This document shows, one piece after another, positions 22,200-32,560 of a stretch of 64,000 bases of DNA. The notes beneath the pieces are model-generated. The model was not told where the DNA came from. It did not search any database and worked only from the letters and a program-made list of their open reading frames with translations. This DNA comes from Todiramphus chloris collaris. Taxonomy: Eukaryota; Chordata; Aves; Coraciiformes; Alcedinidae. The stretch's first letter is position 1. The number at the start of each line of letters is the position of its first letter. The stretch is taken from contig JANVCC010000118.1 of assembly GCA_025345505.1 (NCBI GenBank), positions 363,951 through 427,950 on the forward strand. The letters are read 5' to 3'. Both the position numbers and the translations under genes were made by a program.

Positions 22200-23280
22200 G
22201 GGATTAATCGGGGCTCCCAGCACTCACCACGGCAAACCAGACGTCTTCATCTGCCACGTAAATGCAATAAAAGGACATACGCGTAAGATTATGGAATTTA
22301 TAGCCTCGAAAGGAACAAACCCATATAAAGTGTCACTTCTATATAAAAATGTTGCTGCCGCCTTCAACATACGTAACCCTCCCCACAAAGAAGTATATGC
22401 ATCATATAAAAGTCTTGTAAACCTCTCAGATATATACATATATTTTTAATATATATATTTATATATATATGTATTTTCTAATGAATTACATCGAAGGACA
22501 TTATGATCCACATTTTACCAGACCTGGCACCTTATCAACGCTATTCACATTTAATTAGTAGACATTTCTTCTCCGCGAGCGTATTTCCTTGAATCCCTTG
22601 TTCCTACGGCAACCCACCCAGCACCAGCGCTCCTGGAACGGTCTAGACTCACCTAAAAAAGGGATGGAGATTAACGAGCGAGCTCAATATTAAGATTATA
22701 GCGCAAAGACTGAGCTTGGTGAGAGCAGCATTGCAAAGCAGGCTCCGGTAAGACTCTTATTTCAAGGAGCCTATTTATAGCCTCAGAGATTTGTGTTTGT
22801 CCAAGGGTACCCGCGGTGTACAGGCTGGGAGAGGCGACTCGTTTAGCACTAAGTTCTCGGTAATTGGCTATCAACTCAGGTAAAGGGATCTTTTAAATTT
22901 TTTTTTTTTTTAATAATTACAACCCATTTTCATTTTAAAACACCCACCGAGGGAATAGCTAAACAATATCCAAACCGTCTCTGTTTACAGGTGCTTTCCT
23001 CGCGGACAGAGTTGTGGTTTTAAAGCCCGTGAAATACCGAGCGCACCCCTGGACAGAAGACACAGCCATTGCCACTTTCATCTACACTCGCATCGAGGGT
23101 TCCCTTACCCAGTGCAAACACCCAAGGCAGACGTTGGGAGACTAACTGGAGATAAACATCCAACGATCCTTCTCCTTTTAGTTCATAAACATCCTTTTTC
23201 TAGATGGATAAAGGGAAATGCAAAATAAATATAGAGGAAAGAGCCATTTATAAGTTACAGAGCAAAGCATCTCGTTTAAA
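22200..23280. promoter_or_regulatory. Candidate regulatory block, AT-rich
   Basis: Long AT-rich stretches interspersed with isolated CpG-containing motifs (CTCCGCGAGCGTATTTCC at 22571, GAGATTAACGAGCGAGC at 22666, AGATTATAGCGC at 22693) and TTAATTAG (22552-22559) lie in a nearly CR1-free interval. The retention of CpGs in AT-rich DNA is the feature that suggests constraint. Function is inferred. Confidence 0.35.
22429..22474. repeat. (TA)-rich simple repeat
   Basis: Runs of ATATAT are interrupted by ACA, TTTTTAA and TTT for about 45 bp. Confidence 0.85.
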
Positions 23281-23310
23281 CTTTTTTTTTTTTTAATGCT
23301 CAGGGGTTCT

Positions 23311-23520
23311 GTTCCTTTTCAAGGAACAAGCAGAGTCCAAATACTCTCATACCTCCTATTTTCAGCCTGGTTTGCACATTTTAACTCTGGAGCAGATAAC
23401 TCTGTGAAACGATAGGTACAAAACATGAAATAAAATTATTAGCATAGCACCAAAAACTCTGAAGCATTAATTGTAATGGCTTTCCAAAGTGTATTATGGA
23501 CTTTAGAGGTTAAAAACCTT
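23311..23520 (+). repeat. Tandem duplication, first 210-bp unit
   Basis: The unit begins GTTCCTTTTCAAGGAAC and ends TATTATGGACTTTAGAGG..TTAAAAACCTT. The second unit starts exactly 210 bp later with the same GTTCCTTTTCAAGGAA. No mobile-element motif is present. Confidence 0.9.
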
Positions 23521-23714
23521 GTTCCTTTTCAAGGAAAAAGCAGAGTCTAAATACTCTCACACCTCCTATTTGAACCCGGTTTGGATATTCTAACTCTGGA
23601 GCAGATAACTATTAAAAGATAGGTACAAAACGTTAAATAAAACTATTAAGGTGGCATTAAAAACTCTCATTTTAATGGATCTCCAAAAGGTATTATGGAC
23701 TTTGGAGGTTAAAA
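23521..23714 (+). repeat. Tandem duplication, second unit
   Basis: Collinear with 23311-23520: shared stretches include AAATACTCTCA.ACCTCCTATTT, AACTCTGGAGCAGATAACT, GATAGGTACAAAAC and GTATTATGGACTTT.GAGGTT. Small deletions make it about 16 bp shorter. Divergence is moderate by eye, so the duplication is not recent. Confidence 0.9.
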
Positions 23715-23716
23715 TA

Positions 23717-23743
23717 TGTGTGTATATATATATATATATATTT
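23717..23743. repeat. (TA)n microsatellite
   Basis: ATGTGTGTATATATATATATATATATTT directly follows the second unit of the tandem duplication. Confidence 0.9.
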
Positions 23744-24112
23744 ACAGGGGGACTGTTGAAGGTATTCTTGGGGGAGGATCTCTCTGGTCAGCATGAGAAG
23801 GACAGAACAGTGAGGAAGTTTTCAGTGTACCAGTCAGAAGAAGGGGGTGAGACTCTTTCCACCAACCTTAGCTCTGGGCAACAAGCAGCAAGTCTAATTC
23901 AAGGTGTCTTTGTGGTGGTTTGCCTTGTGTCCAGCCTCAGACAAAAAAAATATTTGTGTGCCAATCATCTGTTTTGGAGACATCCCAGACAGAGTTTTAT
24001 TGGTCTTGAATTTCCCCCTTACCTCACTTGGTCCCTGCTCCACGCTGAAGCATCATCCTGAAGTTGTTCCCTTCGTGATGATGCCGTATGGGCACCCACA
24101 GAGCTCTGGAGC
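23744..24112. other. Unique non-coding DNA
   Basis: No gene or mobile element is recognised. A 136-codon plus frame beginning upstream crosses the duplication and the TA repeat and is not credible as a gene. Confidence 0.5.
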
Positions 24113-24177
24113 TTTGGGGTTGGAGCAGGTGACCTTTAAAGGTCCCTGCCAACCCAAAACTTTCTACGATTCTACGA
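24113..24177 (+). mobile_element. CR1 LINE 3' end, 65 bp (type C)
   Basis: GGGGTTGGAGCAGGTGACC, TTTAAAGGTCCCTGCCAACCC and the tail TTCTACGATTCTACGA are present. It is the only CR1 trace in about 6 kb. Confidence 0.9.
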
Positions 24178-25200
24178 AGCCAGCCAAAATGCCCCAGTGA
24201 ACCACCCCTGAGCAAAGCGGTCTCGGGGAGGCGATTGCCTGTATTGATCCTCTGAATGCTGGGAGTTTAGAGCCCTCAAATTATTACTTCTACAAAAATA
24301 AGTCTCAGGTGCCATCAACCAACGTAAACACCGTCAGAAGCCTTCTCAGTGCATCTGGCTTGCAAAGTGAGGGGAGAGAAGAGACTAATTTTCATGCACT
24401 GTTGCCCACTTCCCAAGCCGTAGTTTCCCCACCAATATACCCCATCACACGAATTAATTAATCTGAGCAGCCAAGGAGCGGGGCCACCTTCTGCCGCAGC
24501 GCGTGCCCTGAACCCCGCAATCCGGGATGTGCTCCTGGGCTTGTACTGAGTGCCTTTTAATACCAAAGAACACAACAACTTAAATGCCATTCCCTGGTTT
24601 TATGAAAAAGCAATATAGGAGAGTAAATAGGGCAAATACCAACAAGGAAGGACACACGAGTCGAATCGAACAATAAATTCAAATAAAATCACTAAATCGA
24701 AGAGCGGAGGCAGTGTCTGAAAGCTCCTTTCTCTCCGTGACTTTTCTGGAGAGCCGAGCACATGTAAAAATAACCTATTCTCCTTTCCCATTAACAACAA
24801 CAATCAAGGCTGGATTAAACCTCTTCAAATAATTCTCTAAGTAGAGATAAAGCATAAAAGAGAGAGAGGAAAAAAAAAAAATCCAACATATTCTTTCGCC
24901 ACTGGTAATAAGCTTATGCCTGGAATAGACTTGTTAAATAATTAGAGTTAAATTACCTCCTCTCCTACCACCCCCTTTCTCAGCTTTGCCTTCCGAAGTT
25001 GCAGTGGAATGGAGGGGAATCGGTACAGAAACATAGCGGGGAGGACGGGGTGAAATACCGCCCTTGCTCACAGCTCGTGCCCCGTTTTCGCACACGGTGA
25101 TTCAGCGCCGTCATCATCGGTCCCCGGGGAGCCAGAGCACCCGAGCCTGCCTCCCAGCTGCCATCCCCCCGAAGGCAGGAGACTGCTGCGTTCCCCCGTG
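24178..25200. promoter_or_regulatory. Candidate regulatory block
   Basis: Repeat-free AT-rich DNA with CACGAATTAATTAATCTG (24446), GTTAAATAATTAGAGTTAAA (24932) and isolated CpGs (GAGTCGAATCGAAC at 24658). The composition resembles conserved non-coding DNA. No alignment is available to test it. Confidence 0.3.
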
Positions 25201-25209
25201 CCCTGGCAC

Positions 25210-25274
25210 CACGCACACGCGTGTGCGTGCACACGCATGCACACACATGCGCACGCACGCACACGCACGCACAC
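25210..25274. repeat. (CA/CG)n alternating purine-pyrimidine tract
   Basis: CACACGCGTGTGCGTGCACACG and following CACGCA/CACACA units alternate purine and pyrimidine for about 65 bp. Such DNA can adopt the Z form. Confidence 0.9.
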
Positions 25275-25329
25275 TGGGGGACCCCACCAGAGACCCCAGC
25301 CCAGGTCCCTTGCTCTTAAACAGAAGAGG

Positions 25330-25760
25330 CACAAAAAAAAAAGGAATTGAGATTTGCAGATCTGATAATGAGCCAGTTAATGACATAAATGATACCTCAA
25401 GAACCTCACTAAACCATCCAGGTCCTACAATTTAATCTGTAATAAATACTCCTGCATCATTGCGAGATGGCTGCTCATAATGGCAAATGAAATATGCTGG
25501 TATGATAGGTACAATAAATCTGGATTTTCCTATGGTTCCCTCAGGCTAGAACAATATGTAACCAGAGTGCGCACTGTCAGGATGAGCAGATCTCAAAGCC
25601 ATCATAAAATCTAAATGGGGACTAATTAGGAGGCCCTTCCCTTCTAGAGTTACTATTTCTATTGACATTTTCCATGCATGAGCCCCTCCATAACATCATA
25701 AGTCACCAAGATAAGAACTCCCTAGATTATAGGGAAAAAGCTTTAATGGAGAAGTTGAAC
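25330..25760. promoter_or_regulatory. Candidate conserved regulatory block
   Basis: Even-textured AT-rich DNA without repeats: GATAATGAGCCAGTTAATGAC (25366), GTACAATAAATC (25510), GGACTAATTAGGAGGCCC (25619) and CAAGATAAGAAC (25708). Motif density and absence of runs are typical of constrained non-coding DNA. Function is inferred. Confidence 0.4.
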
Positions 25761-26921
25761 TCAAAGGCGATGCATAAATTTTCCTTCTGATACCCCGGGA
25801 AGTCTGTGTTCAGTACTTTCTTTACAAACTTTCCTCCCCAGTGCCGGGTACTGCTCCGTCCAGCCCCATCCCTGCTCCCACCCTTGCCTGGGGACGGGCA
25901 CCCAGGGGCGCAGTGGGGGGGAAGTGCCAACGGCAGGTCCATGAATGCCCTGAGCTGGGCTCCTGGGAGGACATCAGCCTCTCCGCACCCCAATGCCCGC
26001 TGAAGGGTGTGGGGACATCAAGCCAGCAGGGTCACGGGGCACCGGGAATGCACCATAGGGTCCATAGGTGCCCTTCATGGCCCCAAGGGACAAAGGCAGC
26101 TTGGCATGGGATGGAGCACTCATGCTGCTGGGGCTTCGGGGCAAAACGCCAAGAGGGAAAATGGTGATAACAGAGCTGGGGTGGTCGGTGGGCGTGCGAT
26201 GGTCTGTGGGGATGTGCCCAGGGCAGCAGGAGAAGAGGAGCAGACCACATGCCATATCTTCTCCTAGCTGAAGTGCGTGACGTGGGGGAAACCAGCACCC
26301 ATGAGGCAATGGTGGGCATGTACCGGCTCACGAGCATCACCCCCCCCTTGGGCATCCTCCTCATCCCCCCTTAATCACCACAAGCTGGGTTTCTGCAGAG
26401 CCCTCTGGGCATCACTCACAGGGACTCACAGGCTGGTGCCAGGAGCATCTCCAGAGGTTTTGGTCTCTCCCTGAGCACAGCGGGGTGCAGGAACACCGGG
26501 CGCTCTGAAGTCAGTGATCCAAGGGGTGGGAATCATCCCAGCCCCGCTGCACCTCGGCTCATCCCCGAGCCCATGGGAACCCCATGCGTGGGGGCCTGGC
26601 ATGTGCCACAGCCATGGTGTCTTTGCCAGCACCTCCAGCGGGGCTTGGCTTGGACACCCGCGGCTCGGCCGGAGCAGCCAGATGGAGCCAGGGTCCCAGG
26701 GCTGCCACCATGACACGGACCTGAGCCCAGGAAAACCCCTTGCTGGCAAATAATGCTGAGCAAATAATTTACAGCTGGAGAGCTGCGGTGGCCTCGCCCC
26801 CACCAGGTCCCTGACAATGCCCCCCACCTTGCCCTTGGAAGCAATAACACTTTTTTTTTTCCCCTCGTTTTTCCTTCTATTTACAAATTAAGATGTCATG
26901 GTGGTAGATTCAGAGGTGCAT
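25761..26921. other. Unique GC-rich non-coding DNA
   Basis: No gene is recognised. GC-rich sequence gives overlapping frames up to 133 codons on both strands, none with protein-like character. Confidence 0.5.
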
Positions 26922-27152
26922 AGATTCAGATTAGACATTAGGAAGAATTTCTTCCCCATGAGGGTGGTGAGACCCTGGCACAGGTTGCCCAGAGAGGTGG
27001 TGGAAGCCCCATCCTTGGAAGTGTTGAAGCCCAGGCTGGCTGGGGCTGTGAGCAACCTGCTCTAGTGGGAGGTGTCCCTGCCCATGGCAGGGGGGTTGGA
27101 GCTGAATGATCTTTAAGGTCCCTTCCAACCCTGACAGTTCTATGATTCTATG
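26922..27152 (+). mobile_element. CR1 LINE 3' end (type C)
   Basis: GATTCAGATTAGACATTAGG begins the recognisable part. It continues through GTTGCCCAGAGAGGTGGTGG and GGTCCCTTCCAACCC to the tail AGTTCTATGATTCTATGG. Confidence 0.95.
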
Positions 27153-27189
27153 GTCTCCTGGCTGTTTTGCTGTCCTGTTTTATAGGTGG

Positions 27190-27263
27190 AGCCATGCCGT
27201 GCCATGCCATGCTCTGCTATGCAGTGCCATGCCATGCTGTGCTGTGCCATGCCACACCGTGCC
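27190..27263. repeat. (TGCCA)n degenerate pentanucleotide repeat
   Basis: TGCCA and TGCTG/TGCTA variants repeat with 5-bp periodicity for about 74 bp. Confidence 0.88.
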
Positions 27264-28110
27264 AACGGGAGCATAAGGGTTCACCATTGCACCAGGCAGG
27301 CAGGTGGCACCTGCACCCCACAAGAGCTTGTAAATCCCCAACGCTACCAACGTCTGTGACACCCCAACAGCTTCCTTGGTGTTCTGTTGTGGAATTACTT
27401 TGTATTTTATACAGCCAAGTGTGGGCACGGTGACAGATGTAAAATGGAAGTTGCCCCACTGAGCCCAGCTCAGGGCTGCCTGATCTTTTGGTATCAGCTT
27501 TTATGAATCAGCCCTTCAGGAAGGATGTCAACATTTCCCAAGATTCTTCACAGGGTCGTTTTCAGACAGCCCGGGCTTTGCAGGGTTTTGACTCTTTATG
27601 AGTCAGGTGTTTAATGTCTTTGCTTTACTGAAGTTTTTAAAAAGGGGTTTTGTTGCAGTTGTTGCTCCTTTTAACGGCAAGCCCAGCTCTCACCTGATGA
27701 CTCTCCCGTAGCTGCTGGAGCTGGACACAGGAATCCGCATAATTCAGCAGTGCCTTTATCGACCATACAGCTGGGACAGATTTACTGAAACCTCAAGATC
27801 TGGGCCCTGGGCAGAACTGAACACCTCAGATGGTGCCTGGGGCAGTGGCACCCTCAGCATAGACCAGCCACTGCCCGTGGGGCTGGGGGTGTCACCTTCT
27901 GCCTTGCTGCTGGATGCCCAGTTACACCTGGCTTGGTGCAGTTCTGGTACTGGGTAACCAGAGCTGTGATTTCTCCTCTGGTACTGAGTAACCAGAGCTG
28001 TGATTTTGTCCAGTTCTGCAAGTCGGGGAAAAAGATGGGAGAACATGAAGTGTGCCAGTCACCAACATCTGCGTGTGATGGAGAACGTGGTGTGTGCCTG
28101 TCATCAATGA
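27264..28110. other. Unique non-coding DNA with one short duplication
   Basis: No gene is recognised. A 34-bp tandem duplication lies at 27944-28011. The rest is mixed composition. Confidence 0.5.
27944..28011. repeat. 34-bp tandem duplication
   Basis: CTGGTACTG(G/A)GTAACCAGAG begins at 27944 and again at 27978, both followed by CTGTGATTT. The units differ at only a few positions. Confidence 0.88.
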
Positions 28111-28760
28111 TTTAGCCTTTTGCAGTCATAAAGAAGGCATTAAAAGTAATTTTTATGAGCTTTCACAAGTATTTTCCCCCTTGCATACATAAAACAATAA
28201 GAAAATGCACCGAGAAAAAATTGTAGCGAAGTAACTTGCATTGTATAGAATACTTAATGGCTCCTACCTTTGATGACATTTATCTTTACTCATGAGGGAA
28301 GACCTAATAACATGAATTATCAGGTCCCTCCTCACTCATGAAGAATAATGTCATAAAGGACCCACGCCATCAGCCATTGGAGGTGTTCGGTATTAATCCT
28401 CCCGTCGCTAGGGCCGGCGAATCTCTCGCCTTTTCCTCGTTTTCAGGAGAGGAGGCAGGTCTGGGAGAAGTGGCGGGGGAAAGGCAATTCTGCGGGAGCT
28501 CCGACCCGATCGAAAGGCTGGAGTTCTCACACGTGATTATCTTTGATCTTCAGATGCACATTATGCTTTTGAAAATTACTGACGTAGGGTAAACAAGCAT
28601 TTTCTCGAAACCAGCATTCCTGGCGGATGAGTCTAAATACCCTTTCCTCAACTTCGTGTTTACACAGAGTTATACAGGGGAAATGAGCCTTCAGAGAATT
28701 ATTAGAGGGCAAACGAGAAGCAGCCAAGTTTATGAAAAAATAGCACAAAAATGACTGAGA
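28110..28760. promoter_or_regulatory. Candidate conserved regulatory block
   Basis: AT-rich repeat-free DNA (CCTTTGATGACATTTATC at 28268, CATGAATTATCAGG at 28310) next to a CpG-bearing part (CCCGTCGCTAGGGCCGGCGAATC, 28401-28423). Function is inferred from composition alone. Confidence 0.35.
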
Positions 28761-28927
28761 GGATAGAGATCTATATCCTAAGTCAACTTCAGTTCCATTT
28801 CCTTTTTTTTTTTTTTTGAAGGAAAAGCACTGGCAGGTGTGATTTACTCTGTATTTTCTATCAGGATTTTGTTGGTGAGGGAAGCTGCCCCTTTGCTCCC
28901 AAAAAGTCACCCGGGGGAGAAAGAAGG

Positions 28928-29169
28928 AAGTTTAGATGAGATAGAAGGAAGAACTTTTTGCTGATGAGTGTGGTGAGAGGCTGTGCCAGGCTGCCCAGAG
29001 AGGTGGTGGCTGCCCCATCCCTGGCACCATTGCAGGGGAGGTTGCCCGGGGCTCTGAGCACCCTGCTCTAGCTGCAGATGGCCCTGCTCCTTGCCAGTGG
29101 CGTTGGACCAGATGACCTTGAAAGGTCCCTTCCCACCCAAACCATTCCATCATTCTATGATTCTATGAT
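28928..29169 (+). mobile_element. CR1 LINE 3' end (type C)
   Basis: AGGCTGTGCCAGGCTGCCCAG, CTCTAGCTGCAGATGGCCC and GGTCCCTTCCCACCCAAACC lead to the tail CATTCTATGATTCTATGATG. Confidence 0.95.
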
Positions 29170-29650
29170 GCAATGCTATAGTTTTATCTCGCACTTCTCA
29201 TCTAAGGGTTTCAAAGAGGCTCCAAGAGCTGCATCTGCCTTGCAGACGAGATTTCCATGGTGGAGCTGTTTTTCCAAAGTTACTCTCAGACACATTGTAA
29301 TGACAGTGTATAAAAATCAAAGACAAACACCCACTGGCTTTCCACTGGAAGGGTAGGAATACAGGGAAATAGAAAATAAACATATTTAGGATTTAATGCA
29401 GCACAAATTCAAAACCCTGTTTAGTTTAAATGGATCTGGAAACTGTTAACTTGAAGATACAGGGACAAGAAGCAACACTTTATTCTCACATGTTCAACAG
29501 AATCCCTGCTATTGTAGCAGGGATGCTCAGGCCTTTTATTTTAAATATTACCATCATTGGCTCACACCATGCAAATAAGGATGGGTGAGTTTGCTCTGTG
29601 GGGGAAAGTCCTTCAAACCCCAGCAAAATAAATAGGAAAATTCATCAAAT
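29170..29650. other. Unique non-coding DNA
   Basis: No gene or mobile element is recognised. Confidence 0.5.
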
Positions 29651-29985
29651 CAGAAAATCATTTTGGTTGGAACAGACCTTTAAGACCATCAGGTCCAACC
29701 ATTAACCCTGCACTGTAAACAGGGTCACCTCCCACTAGACCAGGTCACTCAGAGCCCCATCCAACCTGCCCTTGAACACTCCCAGGGATGGAGCATCCAC
29801 AGCTTCCCTGGGCAACCTGGGCCAGGATCTCACCACCCTCAGAGTGAAGAATTTCTTCTAATATCTAATCTAAATCTACTCCTTTTCAGTTTAAAGCCAT
29901 CACCCCCCATCCTATTCCTACACTCCCTGATAAAGAGCCTTCCCCAGTTTTCCCGTAGGTCCCCCTTAATTACCAGAAGGCTGGA
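29651..29985 (-). mobile_element. CR1 LINE 3' fragment (type C)
   Basis: CAGAAAATCATTTTGGTTGG is followed by ACAGACCTTTAAGACCATCA, ACTCCCAGGGATGGAGCATC and AGTGAAGAATTTCTTCTAAT. It fades after CCAGAAGGCTGG. A body motif GGGCAACCTGGGCCAGG replaces the type A equivalents. Confidence 0.93.
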
Positions 29986-30456
29986 GGACTCACCCTCTCC
30001 TCCCACCAAATCCCAGCTGGACACTGCTAAGGAAGAATGATTTATCAACAGATATAAATCAAGATGTCTCTTTAGCACTGCTGACCAGCTGGAAATAAGC
30101 ACTTCTGGAAACACAGCCGCATCGAGACGTGACACATCTGTATCTGCTGTCGTGGGGTGGCAGATCTCATTTAGTCACTGCACACGTTGGAAAGTACCCC
30201 ATCGTCTCTCTAAAGATTTAGAAATTGGGAAGAAAAGAATTTCATCTCATATTAAGGATAATCTTATTTCATATGCAACAAATCCATAACCCAGCCAGTG
30301 TATCTCAGGGTCACACCGCCTGTTCCTGTGGACACAGGCAAAGCATCATCGCAGTGCCCAAGGAGCAGTGAAGCTAACGCTTGCCATTGTGGGTGCGGGG
30401 CCATTGCCAGCCCTTGGGGTTTTAATGCAAGAGCCTCAGCATCCTTCTCCATCCTT
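29986..30456. other. Unique non-coding DNA
   Basis: No gene or mobile element is recognised. Confidence 0.5.
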
Positions 30457-31003
30457 CTCTGCCCTGATGAGGCCACCTCTGGAGTTTCGTGTACGCTTCT
30501 GGGCTCCCCAGTTCAAGAGAGACAAGGAGCTACTGGAGAGAGTCCAGCAGAGGCTGGGAAGATGCTGAGGGGCTGGAGCATCTCTGTGCTGGGGCCAGGC
30601 TGAGAGCCCTGGGGCTGTGCAGCTGGAGAAGAGCAGCCTGAGAGGGGAGCTGAGCAATGCTGAGCAAGAGCTAAAGGGCCCTGGGGGGCAAGAGGATGGG
30701 CACAGACTCTGCCCAGGGGTGCCCAGGGACAGGACAAGGGGCACCAAGGGGCACCAACTGGAACCCAGGAGGTTCCATCTGAGCAGGAGGAGAAAGTTGT
30801 TTGGTGTGAGGGTGTGGGAGGCTGTGCCAGGCTGCCCAGAGAGGCTGTGGAGTCTCCTTGTCTGGAGAGATTCCCACCCCGGCTGGACCCTGCGCTGCTG
30901 GGCCCCTGCTCTGGGTGCCCCTGCTGGGTGGAGCAGGGGGTGGCACCAGATCAGCTCCCGAGGACCCTTCCCACCCCCACTGTGCTGGGATTCTGTGGAT
31001 TCT
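30457..31003 (+). mobile_element. CR1 LINE 3' fragment with ORF2 end (type B)
   Basis: The plus strand encodes RFWAPQFKRDKELLERVQQR, the C-terminal part of CR1 ORF2, at about 30497-30556. It is followed by the 3' untranslated body and the tail TGTGCTGGGATTCTGTGG. Truncated at the 5' end. Confidence 0.95.
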
Positions 31004-31874
31004 GAGGAATTTGTTTACTTTCCCTTACATTTCATTTATTTAATCAATGACCTAGGTGTATGGTGGCAGTAAAAAAGAGTAAAGCATGAATCCTGAAGGC
31101 TCAGAGCAGAAACAGAGATACCATCATTTTAAAAACATCACTGCTTTTGACTGAACACCACTGAGCTGGCACCCAGATGTCAATTTTTTGGGTGCTCAGG
31201 GTCCCAGTCGCTATTACCCCACCATTTGGTGTTGTGCAGCAGCCGGAGCAGCAGCCACTCAGTCCCTGTGCAGCAGGATCTGGGTGAGCTTCGGAGGAGC
31301 ATCTTCAGCAGCGCCTGCCCCTCAGGGCGAGAGGCCACCAGGAGCCCCAGTAATGTGCCACACAATTGCAAACAACTGGGGAAATTGGTGTTGCTTAGCA
31401 ATTTGCTGCAGCACGCTGGAGGAGTGTGGAATGGGCAAAGGCTTTGTCAGGAGCTACAACATTATTATTATCACTATTTAAAGAGCATCCCAGATGCGCG
31501 TGGCACTTTATGGACAAAAATAATTGATGGTCCTTGCCCCCTGAAGCTGAAATAGCACAAACCCAGCCCCAGACAACAATGAGCGTGGATGCAGAGAGCT
31601 GGAGCGTGGTGGCAGCGAAAGAGCAGGGGCTGCACCCGCTATCACATCTGCTCTGGCACTTGACCCACGCCGATTGCAGCCACGGCAAGAGGTTTTCTCT
31701 GATTTTCGCTGAATGCCCAACGGCAAGGACAGGATTCTGGGTTAGGTTATGCTCTAGAGATGAAGATGGTACTGGGGGCAGGAGCCATTGCCATGCTGGA
31801 CATGTCAGCATGGAAAGGCCTCCCTGGGCAGGGATGTGCCCACTTGCCTGCTCAGCCTGGACAGGGAGACAAGG
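31004..31874. other. Unique non-coding DNA
   Basis: No gene is recognised. Frames of 109 to 211 codons on both strands overlap one another; the longest runs into CR1. A short AT-rich part with ATTATTATTATC lies near 31462. Confidence 0.45.
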
Positions 31875-32294
31875 AACTCCTATGAGGAGCACCTGAGGCA
31901 TCTGGAGTTGTTCAGCCTGGAGCAAAGGAGGCTCAGGGGAGATGTCCTTGCTCTCAACAACAATTCTCTGACAAGAGGCTGGAGCCAGGTGGGGTCGGGC
32001 TCTGCTCCCAAGGAACAAGGGACAGGACAAGAGGAACCGGCCTCAAGTTGCCCCAGGGGAAGTTTAGGTTGGAGCTGAGGAACAATTTCTTCAGCCCCTT
32101 GAGGGTTCCCCAGGGCTGTGCCAGGCTGCCCAGGGCAGGGGAGGAGTCCCCGTGACCCCTGGAGGGGTTTCCAAGCCCCCCGTGGAGCTGTGGTGCTGAG
32201 GGACAGGGGGCAGTGGTGCCCTGGCACTGCTGGGGGAACGCTTGGACTTGATCATCTGAAAAGTCACTTCCAAAGAAAACAATTCTGTGATTCC
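31875..32294 (+). mobile_element. CR1 LINE 3' fragment (type A)
   Basis: TGTTCAGCCTGGAGCAAAGGAG, ACAAGGGACAGGACAAGAGG and GGAGCTGAGGAACAATTTC lead through the type A body to the tail AAACAATTCTGTGATTC. It includes the last ORF2 codons (LFSLEQRRLRGD) near 31910-31945. Confidence 0.95.
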
Positions 32295-32442
32295 CAAGGA
32301 CTAATTCGCTGCTTATGCATTTTGGGATCTCTGTTGTGCGAGTACATCCTTCTGCAGCCCTGGCCAGGACCTTGCTGCCCATGCCTGCCCCTCTTTGCAA
32401 TAGATGGATTGTTTGCACTCTCACATGAACTAAAATTATTTT

Positions 32443-32560
32443 CACAGAATCAGAGTCATTCAATCATAGGATGGTTTGCGTTGGAACGGACCTTAAGCAT
32501 CATCCAGATCCCAGCCCCGTGCCATGGTCGGGGACACCTCCCACTAGACCATGTTGCATC
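32443..32560 (-). mobile_element. CR1 LINE 3' end (type C)
   Basis: CACAGAATCAGAGTCATTCAATC is followed by GGATGGTTTGCGTTGGAACG and GGGGACACCTCCCACTAGACC. About 118 bp remain. Confidence 0.93.

Noticed and set aside
22429..22474. Possible TATA-type promoter in the TA-rich run
   Set aside because: It is a simple repeat with no associated transcript features.
31395..32030. 211-codon minus-strand frame
   Set aside because: It runs through antisense CR1 into unique DNA with no recognisable domain.
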